DNA of 64,000 nt. Source: Pseudophaeomoniella oleicola. Lineage: Eukaryota > Ascomycota > Eurotiomycetes > Phaeomoniellales > Phaeomoniellaceae. The DNA is taken from positions 1 to 64,000 of the forward strand of contig QWDQ01000001.1 in assembly GCA_003868215.1 (NCBI GenBank), given 5' to 3'. Shown here one piece after another: positions 10,679-22,112 of the stretch. A model generated the notes under the pieces. The model saw only the letters and a list, made by a program, of their open reading frames with translations. It ran no database searches and was not told the DNA's origin. The stretch's first letter is position 1; each line of letters opens with the position of its first letter. Made by a program: the position numbers and the translations under genes.

Positions 10679-10907
10679 CGACTCGTAGTACATGACCTTT
10701 CTCCACCGGACGTCATTCTCCACATGCTCCTACTACGTACTCAGCGCCTTACCTACCTTACTTATCTACCATTCAGAACACATATATCGACAAGAGCTAT
10801 CTATTGAGACACCAGAGTTCTTACGAAGAACCTCTGTCCTGGCACTTTTAACAGCAGTCCTGGAATTGCGTGATAGCCGTATCTAGCACCAAGCTAGAGC
10901 CAAGAAA

Positions 10908-12108
10908 ATGGCGGATTCTCGTGACAGGGACTTGCTAGCGAGACTAAATGCGCTGAAGCAATCACATATTGACTTCGATGCTACAAGGTAAGATATAGAT
11001 ACTATTAGATGTTCTGTTTGGTTTGATCCTATAGCTATTAGACTACGTGCTAAGACATACAGGAAGAACATCGAATCTTCCGCCTGCTGGCACCACTGAC
11101 CCCTCTTCCTCCTTCTCAAATGATATAACCGCTCGCTTACGAGCATTGTCCCCGAATTCGTCCAATGTTGGGAAGCCAGGAACACCGTTAGACGTACCAG
11201 AATTACAAAATGAGGATAATGACAAGACCGTTGAGGAATTGCTAGCCGAGCTGGGATCGGAGGAGCAATGGACACTTGATGCAGATGATGGGCAGCAGAT
11301 AGAGGCACTCTTGAAAGAAGCTAAAGCTGTGCTTCCCAAAGAGAGTGAGCAGGCTGTTCAGGGTGATGATCCAGAGAACGCTGCAGCTTCTGAGCAGCGC
11401 CACCAGCGTATTGATGTCTCCGTCTTCTCTCCAGAGCCTGTGCCTCCAGCCCAGCCAGCAGCAGATGCAAGCACACTTGAAACCCTCCCGAATGAAGACC
11501 AAGAAGCAGATGAACTTTTGCAAAGAATCCTTGATGAAATTGAGCATGAACCGCCAGATACAAGTGCCTCTATGCAGGATGCAGAACCGGAGATTCCCCA
11601 GGATGCTCATCCCTTCACTGTAAATCCTAATCAATCTCAATCCGATACGGCACCACCACCACCATATTCCTCCCGCCATTTCTCCCCGTCCGCCTCAGCA
11701 ACAGACACAAATGCAGACCCAACCTCATCCATAACCGACGCCTTTTCCACCCTCTCGCTCCCCTCAGTGCCCACTTCCCTCCCCTCAGTCCCTACCACCA
11801 ACCCCGTAACTTCGAAACCCACCTCGACCCGAAACCCGCAAAATCAGGGAGGCGAAGAGCAAGACGAAGACGAATATTGCATAATATGCTATGCGGATGC
11901 TACTTTACGCTGTCTTGGTCCAGGCTGCGACGGAGACTTATACTGTAACTTATGCTGGAGTGAAGGGCACACGGGAGACGACGTTGGCAGGGAGATGAGA
12001 GCTCACAAGGCACTAATTCTGGATAGAGGTGAAGGCGAAGCGAAAGAGCAAGCCTCGAAGAAGAAGTCATCGGTGGGTAAGCCCAAGCGGAGATTAGTCG
12101 GAGCTTGA
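10908..12108 (+). CDS. ANCHR/ZFYVE19-like zinc-binding protein
   Basis: This resembles the abscission/NoCut checkpoint regulator family (ZFYVE19/ANCHR), which in animals binds ESCRT-III/VPS4 and delays cytokinetic abscission; the role in fungi is not established. Seen: exon 1 (10908-10987) encodes MADSRDRDLLARLNALK, the family's short N-terminal helix. The long middle is Pro/Ser/acid-rich with two amphipathic helices (TVEELLAELGSEEQW and EADELLQRILDEIEHE) of the kind that bind MIT domains. The C terminus has a Cys/His zinc module: CIICYADATLRC, CDGDLYCNLCW, then EGH and RAHK. Exon 2 is 11055-12108 (377 aa in total). The acceptor TAAG was chosen because it restores phase; other acceptors nearby do not. 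Confidence 0.75.
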
Positions 12109-12305
12109 GCAGTCGGATCCACGAGTGAACGGATGATGTTACCCGCTCTTTCGGTTCGTCGTCTGTTCCTGTCTCCATTATATCAGACCGTCACACATCG
12201 TTAACGACATCGAACAAACATTCTGATGCTAAAGCATAAACCACAGCAGTCATGGTGGCACCTTTGTTTTCACGACTCATCCACCCTCTCCGAAAACCTC
12301 GTTCA

Positions 12306-13007
12306 TCAACACAAATCATCCCAACACCTCAAATCCCAGAACACTTCCTCCAACCGCTCGCCAGTTGCGTTCCCCACCGCCTCAAGGGTCAACTGATTCC
12401 CTAGATCCAGAAACAAATCACAATGCTGAAACACCTGCTCTTCCGGGTCGGTCTCGTTGATCGAAGGAAAAGTTGTGTTGTAAACGACGCCAAAAGAGAA
12501 GCAATCGGCGTTGAGGAAACAGGCGGTTGCGCAGTCGGTGGCGGTGTGGGAGTTGGGAACTCTGTCGGTTACGAGGACAATGGCGTTGAGGGACGGGAGG
12601 CCGGTGGCTTGGCAGGTCAGCGAGGGGGGAGGCGGGGAGATGGACGTTGCGCAGGGAGTGAGGGAGGTTGACGTTGAGGTTGCGAGGGATGTGTTGGAAA
12701 AGAAAGTGGTAGTGGTGGAGAGTGAAGGTAATGTTGACATCGTGGTTGAAAATGTGGTCATGGTGTGAGAAGCAGAGCCACTAGCAGCGGTGATCCCTGT
12801 CGTACTTGCGTTCGAGAACGCCCTGCTCGCAGATGACATGGCTGAAGTCGTCGACGACATCGTTTCCGTCTCTGCTGTACATCTAGTCTCTGTCCCATTG
12901 ACCGAACAGCTACTACAAGCACCGTCGAATCCCGAACTCGCTGCAGCAGAGACACGAGGAGACCAAAGCAAGAGACCCAAACAGAAAATAGCGATAACGA
13001 TACTCAT
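12306..13007 (-). CDS. Secreted Ser/Thr-rich, Cys-containing protein
   Basis: A 233-residue single-exon product. Residues 1-22 form a signal peptide (MSIVIAIFCLGLLLWSPRVSA). Next come a short Cys cluster (GACSSCSVNGTETRC), about 90 residues of Ser/Thr-rich and probably heavily O-glycosylated linker, and a C-terminal domain with spaced Cys (SLTCQATG, ATDCATACFLNADCFSFGV, QHCDLF, RCWDDLC). The pattern in the last block looks like a PAN/apple-like or small extracellular module. There is no GPI-attachment tail. It is probably a cell-wall or extracellular protein; the function is unknown. It is transcribed toward the ANCHR-like gene, with 197 bp between the 3' ends. Confidence 0.72.
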   Translation of the reverse strand: MSIVIAIFCLGLLLWSPRVSAAASSGFDGACSSCSVNGTETRCTAETETMSSTTSAMSSASRAFSNASTTGITAASGSASHTMTTFSTTMSTLPSLSTTTTFFSNTSLATSTSTSLTPCATSISPPPPSLTCQATGLPSLNAIVLVTDRVPNSHTATDCATACFLNADCFSFGVVYNTTFPSINETDPEEQVFQHCDLFLDLGNQLTLEAVGNATGERLEEVFWDLRCWDDLC

Positions 13008-14277
13008 GGCTTATAGGTGCAATACAACGTGCTTCAACAAGGTAAGCAAGTCTGTAGGTACTGATGTAGGTACGGAATTATCAGGTTCGTTTGATCAAGC
13101 GTGAGCGTATAGTACCTAGGTAGGTAGCATCAACAACAATGAACCTACCTTACCATCACCATTCTTCAAAACAATAAGAGAAAAGGAAAGAGCACGGGCA
13201 GGCCACATGATCTGACGTGCGTAAATCACATTGGCAATGCAAGAACTACTTACAACGACATATGTAATTAATGCATCTTTTCATCGATCATTCATTACTT
13301 ATTCATTCCGTTGCGTGGCAGGAGGGAGAAAAACAGCTTCTTTCCTTTCCCCTCCCGAATACATACATGTATTCTGTACCTAAGGTAGGTACTCGTCATA
13401 GCAAAGCAAGTACCTGTCTACCTTACCTAACTTACCTTGGCCCGCTCAGTTCGCAAACGAGAACCATTTTGCTGCCTTCAAACGAAAACTATAGAACTTC
13501 CTATTCGTTGCAGAAATCAAACATTGAAACTAATTAATGTATTAATTAGGTGGCTAAGATGGTTACGCAAGTTGTGGTAATTACTACAAAATAAACACGG
13601 GAAGTAAACACTAAGTATCGGAATATTTTCCATTCAAGAAAAACGATTCTCAACATTTCCCAAAAGATGGAAGCAGTATGTAACCACCTACTATGCTTAG
13701 ATACAAGTGCCCAACAACGTCTTTCAATCTGACATGCGGCGGCGCTTATGACGACGAAAACGAAAGAAAACTGCCGTTCATTCGTTGGTAGACTTGACTC
13801 CGCTCGGGTTACTGTAGAACACTGCATGGTTTGAGTCAACATGATGAAGTACATAAAGTACAAACGCGTCAATTTTACCCGACTTATGGCCTCTGGTGAT
13901 GTGGCTCGCGCAAATGCATGCGAGTCCTGCACCCGATCAGTGGGTGCAGCCAAAACTTTCCGAGCGTGATCATGAAATCAATCCGCACTATTCTACTGGA
14001 CCGTGGGTTTTCGAGAGACGGTTCCTCTGTCAAATGCTCTCGTTATAGACTAGGCTTTTTTGACTAAGTGGTATCTGTGGCGAAAGATGCAGATGAAGAA
14101 CTATGCTCAAAAGTCCCCGGAATCGACTAAGGAAAGGCCTGGAACAATAATGCTGATAAAAGATGAATAGCAAGCGTCAACGTAAAGCATTCATCGGCCT
14201 GTTACATCGGCCAACGCGATCATTTTTAAGAAAACCAAAATCTCTGCCGTCAACATACGACAGATCATCCCGCCTCA
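13008..14277. other. Gene-poor intergenic region
   Basis: This 1.27-kb stretch has several AGGTAGGTA/TACCTTACC motifs (13075-13155 and 13375-13440). A 135-codon open frame on the minus strand has no recognisable features and looks accidental. Confidence 0.55.
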
Positions 14278-16071
14278 TCAATCTTCCTGTGCGTCGCCTT
14301 CGCCACCTCTCCGGTACTGTCCGCTGACGCGACCACGAAGATCCTCCCATGTAGCACCAAATCTTCGTCCGGTGCTCGCTAACAACCCTTCCTCTTCCTC
14401 CTCTTCGGCGTCTTCATCCCACGCTTGCGTGTCCAACTTAGGTGTCCTGAATAAGGTCATGATGAAGACAATTAGGAAAACCAAGAGGAAAGCAAATTGT
14501 GCCCAAAAATCAACGACACCAAAGAAGAAGAAGTTGACGGTAATCCTGTTCAGGAATGTCGAGACAACGGAAGGGGTACAGACGTTCTTGGCAGCTGCGT
14601 TGCTGGCTGTTTCGCTGCATGACCTGATGTGATTGGCGTGATTGGAGCAGTCGGGTTGCTCACCTGCGTGACGTGGTGGATGGTCACAAAAGGTTTGGGG
14701 ACCCCACGTGGAATACTGTGGAACAACCAGCATTGAGATCGAATAGTTGAGAGCGAGCGTAATAAGACTCAACAGCTCTGCCGTAAGGAGCAATGCTTGC
14801 GGTGATGTATGACCCTTACGAATGCGGAAAATCTGGAGCCAAAGGAAGCGGATGCCCAGTGCCGCGAGTCCGACAATTGACCCGCTGAAGAAAAGCAAGA
14901 CAAGCAGGAGGAACAACACATAGTCAATTGGGAATACTCTTGCCGATTTGACAAAGATCCAGTTGATCGGTTGGAAGATGTTGATATCCCCAAGGAGGTA
15001 TCCGCATCGTTGCTTGCAGACCGAATTCTTCGCCTTGTCAATGCCTGTAATGAGCATGCTGACCCAAATGAAGAGGGTAACAAGCAGAATCAAAAGGCCA
15101 CCGATCAATTTGAGGGGACGGAAGAAAGCTTCTATCTTAAGCCAGACTTTTACAAACCACGATCTGCCCTCACCAGAAGCTTCCTGAGCAATGCGCTCAC
15201 GTCTCACTAACGTCCTTTCCTCTCGTACGAGAGCCTCGAGTTCCCTTCGATCTTTGGAAGAGAGTCCGGAATTGCCTTCGTTACGACCTTCTAGTTGTCT
15301 CTGACGTTCGCGGTTCTCTTCGAGCTGTGCAGCGGTACTTTCCGTCAAGGCGGGGGCCGAGACCGAAGGCGCAGATTTGATGAAGGTCAATGGTAGTAGA
15401 GCGAGACCCGCACCTGTATACAGAGTGTAGATGATAATGCCAACGGTTATGAGTAAGCCCAATGCAAATGTCAAGGCTCGTTCTCCATGATTCTCAGAAA
15501 GTAGATACCTGAGGTAATCGAAGTCGTAGTGACCTTTGGCTTTTTTGGCGACAGGAATGAAGAATCCAACCAAAAAGAGGATGACCACCAAAGCAATGAA
15601 TGCGATCGTATACTTGAATGCTCCCCAGAAACGGCTGCCAAAAGTCTGTGTTCCTTCCTCAGCAGCAACCTCATCGTACTCCTCATGCCAGAAGTAAGTG
15701 AATGGGATGAAGAGGAGACAAAGCAAGGCGTCGAGAGAGTAGAGGGTATAGTAGACGATCTCAAGGGTGTAGAGGATGTGGTCTACCCGATCCTGAGTGG
15801 CCCAGTCTTTGCGCACACCTCTCTTGGAAGATGTCGTGGAAGAAACAAGCGCAACGTCGACAGGTAAGAGCAGAACTGTCGCTAACAGTGCGGTAATTGT
15901 GATGATGGAAACCGTGGAGACTAGAGCCGATCGTTCGCGGGGTGTCTGGTAAACGTAGACAAAAATCGCCGAGATGATGAGAAGCAAAGCGATGACGACA
16001 GCATAGACCACCCAGATCAAAGTGGTCTGGATGTAGCCTTGAGTAGCCATAGTCGAAAGTCCGGTGTCCAT
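14278..16071 (-). CDS. LMBD1-type lysosomal/vacuolar cobalamin transporter
   Basis: A member of the LMBR1-domain family annotated in fungi as probable lysosomal cobalamin transporter, a polytopic vacuolar or lysosomal membrane protein. Seen: about nine membrane segments (starting [20 protein letters not shown]), a basic/acidic coiled region at about 255-310 ([13 protein letters not shown]), family blocks [46 protein letters not shown] and [19 protein letters not shown], and an acidic C-terminal tail. The first true ATG is at 16071 (597 aa). A second at 16050 (MATQGYIQ) gives the N terminus most like relatives. The upstream frame continues only from a TTG. Confidence 0.85.
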   Translation of the reverse strand: MDTGLSTMATQGYIQTTLIWVVYAVVIALLLIISAIFVYVYQTPRERSALVSTVSIITITALLATVLLLPVDVALVSSTTSSKRGVRKDWATQDRVDHILYTLEIVYYTLYSLDALLCLLFIPFTYFWHEEYDEVAAEEGTQTFGSRFWGAFKYTIAFIALVVILFLVGFFIPVAKKAKGHYDFDYLRYLLSENHGERALTFALGLLITVGIIIYTLYTGAGLALLPLTFIKSAPSVSAPALTESTAAQLEENRERQRQLEGRNEGNSGLSSKDRRELEALVREERTLVRRERIAQEASGEGRSWFVKVWLKIEAFFRPLKLIGGLLILLVTLFIWVSMLITGIDKAKNSVCKQRCGYLLGDINIFQPINWIFVKSARVFPIDYVLFLLLVLLFFSGSIVGLAALGIRFLWLQIFRIRKGHTSPQALLLTAELLSLITLALNYSISMLVVPQYSTWGPQTFCDHPPRHAGEQPDCSNHANHIRSCSETASNAAAKNVCTPSVVSTFLNRITVNFFFFGVVDFWAQFAFLLVFLIVFIMTLFRTPKLDTQAWDEDAEEEEEEGLLASTGRRFGATWEDLRGRVSGQYRRGGEGDAQED

Positions 16072-16754
16072 TGTTATGAAAGACCCAGGAGAGTCGGTAT
16101 GGTGAGCAGATACTTGTTGCGACAAGCAGGTAGCAACTGCTTACTCGCGAGACAGAACCGAGGGAAGCTTAAACACGACACAGCATCTGGGCAATTGATC
16201 CTATCTGGAGAAAAGGACGAGATATACGTCGAGGATGGAGGTGAATAGACGAGAAAAAGGGTTGTGAACGAGATGTGATGCGAGTAGTCCTTAGGGTAGT
16301 TGTTTCCACTCAAGAACTGGCGAAAACATGTCATCGCATTCGTCTTCTCTCCCTTCGTCATCGAGGCTGGTTGACCTTCCCCACATTTGAGGAAGCTTGA
16401 GCCACGGTTCAAGCCACACCAAACATCAAGGAGAGATTTGAAAGAACAAAGCTAAGGATCAATTGTCTACCTGCATTATTTAACACCTACTATCGAGAAG
16501 GATATCGTAGTATTGTATGTGCCATTGTGCTTGGATCTTTGAGCTGCTGTCGGTACTGGCCTTCGACTTCAGACGCAAGACCTAACAATTGTCGTGTCTG
16601 GTCGAAAGAAAAACTACGCGCTCAACTAATCAACCCGGGGATTGGGACTCGACTTGAAGCAGCCTGATAATCGCAGCTCATATGAAAATGGATCAGGATT
16701 TGTCTAAATGATCATGCATAGAGCACTATATGAGTATCATTGTCGAGATCAGTC
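16072..16754. promoter_or_regulatory. Divergent promoter region, LMBD1-like/CFT1
   Basis: This 683-bp stretch lies between two divergent start codons. It should hold both promoters and 5' leaders. I recognise no specific site and no further gene. Confidence 0.45.
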
Positions 16755-19700
16755 ATGCAGTGTTATACCGAGCTCATACCGCCTACAGGGGTCACTCAAG
16801 CCCTGTCCCTCCCATTCACTTCTGCTTCAGCCAACAATCTCGTTATAGCGAAGAGTTCAGTTCTGCAGGTATTTGCGCTCAAACATATCGAGACTGGTTC
16901 AGAGACAAAACTTGTCTTGGTTTCGGAGCATCATGTTGCCGGCACCATTACGGCTCTCAGTCGAGTCAAGACCCTGAACTCGAAGAGTGGCGGGGAGGCG
17001 GTGTTGGTAGCTGTTCGTGATGCTAAGCTCAGTCTGGTGGAATGGGATCCAGAGCTACATGACATTTCTACGGTCTCTATACACTACTATGAAAGTGAGG
17101 ACCTGCAAAGAAACCCATGGGCTCCGCATATCAGTCAATGTGCCACTCATTTGACGGTCGATCCGAGTAGCAGATGTGCTGCATTCAACTTTGGTCAGCA
17201 AAACCTGGCAATTTTACCATTCCATCAGCTAGGGGACGACCTTGTTATGGGAGAATATGAGTCTGACATAGACGGCGACAAGCCCGACAATGGCAAAGCT
17301 TCCAATGGTGACGCTGTAACATTTTCCACACCGTACGCCGCCTCCTTCGTGTTATCACTAACTACCATTGATCCCGGGTTACTGCATCCCATCGATTTCG
17401 CATTTCTCCACGAGTATCGAGAACCAACGTTTGGTATACTTTACACCACAAATGCTCGGTCGCAAGCACTTGCGCATGAGCGCAAAGATTTCACCCACTA
17501 TGCAGTATTTACCCTTGATCTCGACCAAAAAGCATCTACGACTCTGTTATCCATTTCGAAATTACCGAATGACTTGTATAAAGTTATAGCACTGCCACCG
17601 CCCGTTGGAGGTACTTTGCTCCTAGGAGCGAATGAATTGGTGCATATTGACCAAGGGGGAAAAGCCAATTCGATCGCAGTGAACGGATATGCACGACAAT
17701 GTTCAACATTTCCCATGGCAGATGGTGCAAGCCTTAATCTCCGGCTAGAAGGTTCTCAAGTTGTCCCACTTGGGCCTTCTTCATCTGATCTCTTCCTTGT
17801 TCTATCTGATGGCACTATCGCTCTTGTCACGTTCAAACTGGACGGCCGGACTGTGTCGACGGTACAATTGCAGCCGTTGCAAGAGGACGTAGAGCTATCC
17901 CCTCTTCTGTCAGCAGCATCTTGCAGTGCTAACATTGGACCCGGCTTGACCTTTGTTGGAAGTGAGAATACAGACTCTGTGCTTCTGGGTTGGACGAGAT
18001 CTGACTCGCACGTGAAAAGACACAACTCCAAGGCAGCACTGCGTCGCGGAGATGCCATGGATGGTAATGGCGACGCGGTAACCCTGGAGGACGACGACGA
18101 AGAGGACGACCTCGACGAAGACCTATATGGTCCCGGCGAAGAGGCTCAACCTCAGCATTCACGATCCATCGAGAACGGAATGCAACAGAGAATTGACTTC
18201 ACAATTCACGATCGTCTCATGAATATTGGTCCAATTCGGGACATGGCATTCGGGACCAGGCCACGGTTAGGCAATTCTGATTTGGGACTTCGCTCTGTCG
18301 AACCCGCTTCCAATCTTGAACTCGCACTTTCGAGTGGGAGGGGTAAAGCTGGAAGCATAACTGTGCTGAGTAGAGAGCTAGACCCTGAGACAAATACTGC
18401 GGTCGCTCTCAACAATGCGAATGGAGTCTGGTCTGTGCAAATCAGAGATCGTGATGCTGCCGTCCAAAGTGATAATACCCAGCAGTATGACCAATACATG
18501 ATTGTGTCTACATTAATAGCGTCAGGAGAAGAGGAAAGCACTCTCTACCGTCTAAGCGGTACCGGGATGGATAGGGTAGATGGCACTGAATTTGATCCCT
18601 CAGCTGGGGGAACAATCGCTGTTGGCTCCATTGGTGATGGGACACGTGTCGTCCAGGCGCTCAGTGGCGAGCTCCGCAGTTACGATTCAGCATTTGGGCT
18701 GTCACAGATTCATCCCGTGGTTGATGAGGATACTGGTTCCTTTGCTCAAGTAATCAGCGTCAGCTTTGCGGATCCCTACGTACTAGTATTACGGGACGAC
18801 AGCACTGTAGTCCTTTTACAAGCAGACAAGAGTGGCGATTTGGAGGAATGTAACCTACCAGATTATCTGATGGTATCCAAGTGGCTTTCGGGTTGCCTGT
18901 ACAAAGATTCCACGGGTTTATTTGGAGATGGGATTATGCTCTTTCTGATGGGCGCCGATGGCTCTCTTTCTGTGTTTGATACTTCATCTCTGGAGCAGCC
19001 AATTTACACCAACAAGGGAATAGGGTTTCTTCCAGCAAGGCTGACACCAGAACCAATACCGAAACACTGGCGACAACAAGCGACTTTGACAGAAATACTT
19101 GTAGCGGATATCGGAGATACTATTTCCAGTACTCCTTATATGTTTCTCAGGACGAGTACTGACGATATCGTTATGTATCAACCATATCGTGCCCTAGTCC
19201 AGGATTCTCTAGGAAACTGCACGGATTTCCTGGCATTCAAGAAAAGCCGCAGCCGGCTGATACCAAAATCGCCGGCTGAAGCGGCCGAAGAAGCGTTAGA
19301 GGCGGACACAGTGAAGAAGCACAAACCCATGATCGTTCTCCCGGACTTTGGTGGCTTACGGACAGTCTTCATGCCTGGGACCTCTCCAACGGTCGTCGTG
19401 AAGACATCTCGCAGCCTCCCACAAATGTACCAGTTACGCACCAGCGTCGTCAAAGCTATGACTGCTTTACATACTAGTAGTTGCCCTCATGGGTTCGCCT
19501 TCATTGATGAAACCGGTTACTTGCGGTCGACATCAATTGAGACCGAGAGTTTACTTGGAGGGCTGCCATGGCTAGCTTCAAAGAAACAATTGGGCACAGA
19601 TATTGCGAATATTGCATTCTCCCCACGGACTGGAACATATGCTCTGGCCACTAGCGATACCGTGGATTTCCAACTGCCACAAGATGACGAGTGGCATCCT

Positions 19701-21000
19701 GATTGGCAAGGGGAACAACTAACGTTGGCCCCACAGGTTGAAAGATCGTCTTTGAGAGTGCTTAGCCGGAAAACTTGGAACTTCATAAGCACTTATCAAT
19801 TCGACAATGACGAACGTGTGTTGTGCCTGAAAACCATTAACCTTGAGGTTTCTGAAGAAAGCCATGAAAGGAAGGACCTGCTTGTGGTAGGCACTGCAAT
19901 CACGAAAGGGGAAGACCTTTCCATCAGAGGCGCGCTTTATATCTTTGACGTTGTTGATGTAGCACCTGAGCCGGGAATTGAAGAGACAGATTTGAAATTA
20001 AAGCTTATTGCAAAAGAAGATGTGAAGGGAGCAGTTACAGCTTTATCCCAAGTCGGATCGCAAGGGTATCTCATTGCAGCTCAGGGCCAGAAATGCATGG
20101 TTCGTGGATTGAAAGAGGACAATACTATTCTGCCTGTTGCTTTCCTGGACATGAACTACTATGTGAACGTCATCAAAGAACTGAAGGGAACCGGACTTTG
20201 TATTCTAGGGGATGCTTGCCATGGCCTTTGGTTCACAGGGTATTCGGTAAGAACATATTCGAGGACCCTGTACCCTATGATGCTAATAATTGGTAGGAAG
20301 AACCCTATAAACTCCAAGTATTTGGAAGAGACTATGACAACATGGAGGTTATGGCCGCAGACTTTCTCCCAATGGGGAAGCAACTTTACATAATCTCCGC
20401 AGACGGAGACTGCGATCTTCACGTATTTCAATATGACCCAGAAGGTATGTGCAAGTAGCGACAATCACATGGTATGGCGTCGCTAAGTGCTTCACAGATC
20501 CGCAGTCAGTAGGTGGAACGCAACCGGTTCCTGGGACGCGTCTTATGCACCGCAGCACGTTTCATACCGGATACTTTCCATCGTGTCTATCACTCATTCC
20601 ACGTACCCCTGTCTCTTCCGAACTGGCAAGAGCGAGGTCAACGGAGGACATGGATGTTGATCTGAACATCGCAGAGCAGAATTTGTTGCTGACAACTCAA
20701 GAAGGGGCAATTGCCTTAATCACCCCACTATCTGAGCAAGCCTACCGCCGACTCTCTACTCTTCAAAACCTGCTTGTCACTAATTTGGAACATCCATGTG
20801 GTTTGAACCCCCGAGCTTTTCGATCTGTGGAGACCACAGGACTTGGAGGACGAGGCATGCTCGATGGGGATTTGCTATGGCGCTGGCTAGATCAAGGCAG
20901 CCAGCATCAGGAGTCATTGGCGGACAGGATCGGAGCTACTATCTGGGACATACGGGGTGATTTGGAAGCAATGGGCGGCGCGGGCTTGGGCTATGTGTAG
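16755..21000 (+). CDS. cft1: Cleavage and polyadenylation factor subunit Cft1 (CPSF160)
   Basis: Cft1 is the large beta-propeller scaffold of the nuclear cleavage and polyadenylation complex that recognises the poly(A) signal region. Seen: the N terminus [26 protein letters not shown], an acidic insert at about residues 443-465 that is usual in fungi, [16 protein letters not shown], and the C-terminal block [20 protein letters not shown] followed by [18 protein letters not shown]. The start is the ATG at 16755. Exons are 16755-20246, 20297-20444 and 20498-21000 (1380 aa). Both introns are about 50 nt, with GTAAGA/GTATGT donors and a GCTAAT branch site in the first. The length fits the family. 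Confidence 0.93.
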
Positions 21001-22112
21001 ATACATGCAATAGAAAGCGAATTTATCCGTCTACCAGTAATTCGTGATGCTCATGTAATTTGTAGACTGAAGCTTTGGGGCATGGGCACATGGTGCTTGC
21101 GGTAAAGGAGCATTGGATTGATTACTAAGCGTCCGCTCGGGCGGGAATCGAGAGTCTGGGGAAATGGAGCGTGGCAGGGAGGCTAAAGAGCGATAAGCTC
21201 GCAGAGCCGCACCTTGTCCCTGGCGTCGATCATAGTTTGGTGACTGACAATGATATCTACAGAAAGTCTCATATCGACGAAATCGTGGCTGGAGCGCTAT
21301 CGAGAAGTTCTAGTTGGGCCGGATCAAGATGTATATAGACAGCTTCCTCTCTTCAACGCGATCCAAATGCAGCCCAAAATGACTTCTCTTAGAAGTGGTG
21401 AAGAAGATTCTCGATTGACGGTGAAATATTGTTGTCAATGTGTTTCTTTAGATCACAGCGATTCGATGGGGAATGGTGCAATCTGATTGGTTGAGATGTC
21501 CAGTTTGTTAGCGTGATTCGCGATCGTTGGTGGATGCCAAGACCCCGAGAAGCCAAAGCAAGAAGCAAGCCGTGCTCAACCAGTCGAACGGTAAAGCGAC
21601 AGGAAACCCATCGATCATCTTTGCTCTCCCTGATTCATCGACTTCATCATCTCGAGAGTCTCTGGGTTTGGTGTTTTTGACTAATGTTTATCTCTGTGTT
21701 GCGCCTATGTCCTTGATGACAATTACGACGCGCATGAAGGAGTGCCTTCAACTATTCATCCAAACTGCTTAACGAACGCGACTGGGCTAGCGACGTCTGG
21801 GTTGGATTCAAGTCTCAAAGATACATTCAATAGAAAGATAATACCATACACCGTGGTTGTATTGCAAGGGGGGCAAGGTCCAGTGGAAGAAGTCACAAGT
21901 GTTTACGGACGGGAACAGTCATAGGTACTGCGCCGTTGATACCTGATTGCAAACTCCCCTCAGTCAAGGCTTGGAAAGGCCCCGACTCTCAAGTAAGCTT
22001 CCTCCTCGTATCTTCATTCTTCCATCTCTCTTTTGGCTACATTCTTTGTCCTATTTGATCCAGAGCTTGACTACTTTCGAATCCTCTCTGCACAACCTGC
22101 TTACCAGCGAAC
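21001..22112. other. Intergenic region upstream of yta7
   Basis: This 1.1-kb stretch contains the Cft1 3' region and the likely promoter and leader of yta7. A pyrimidine-rich segment at 21990-22090 fits a 5' leader. The open frames inside are short and unconvincing. Confidence 0.5.

Noticed and set aside
13546-13953. 135-codon open frame on the minus strand
   Set aside because: No recognisable domain, biased composition or splice continuation; it lies in AT-rich intergenic DNA and looks accidental.
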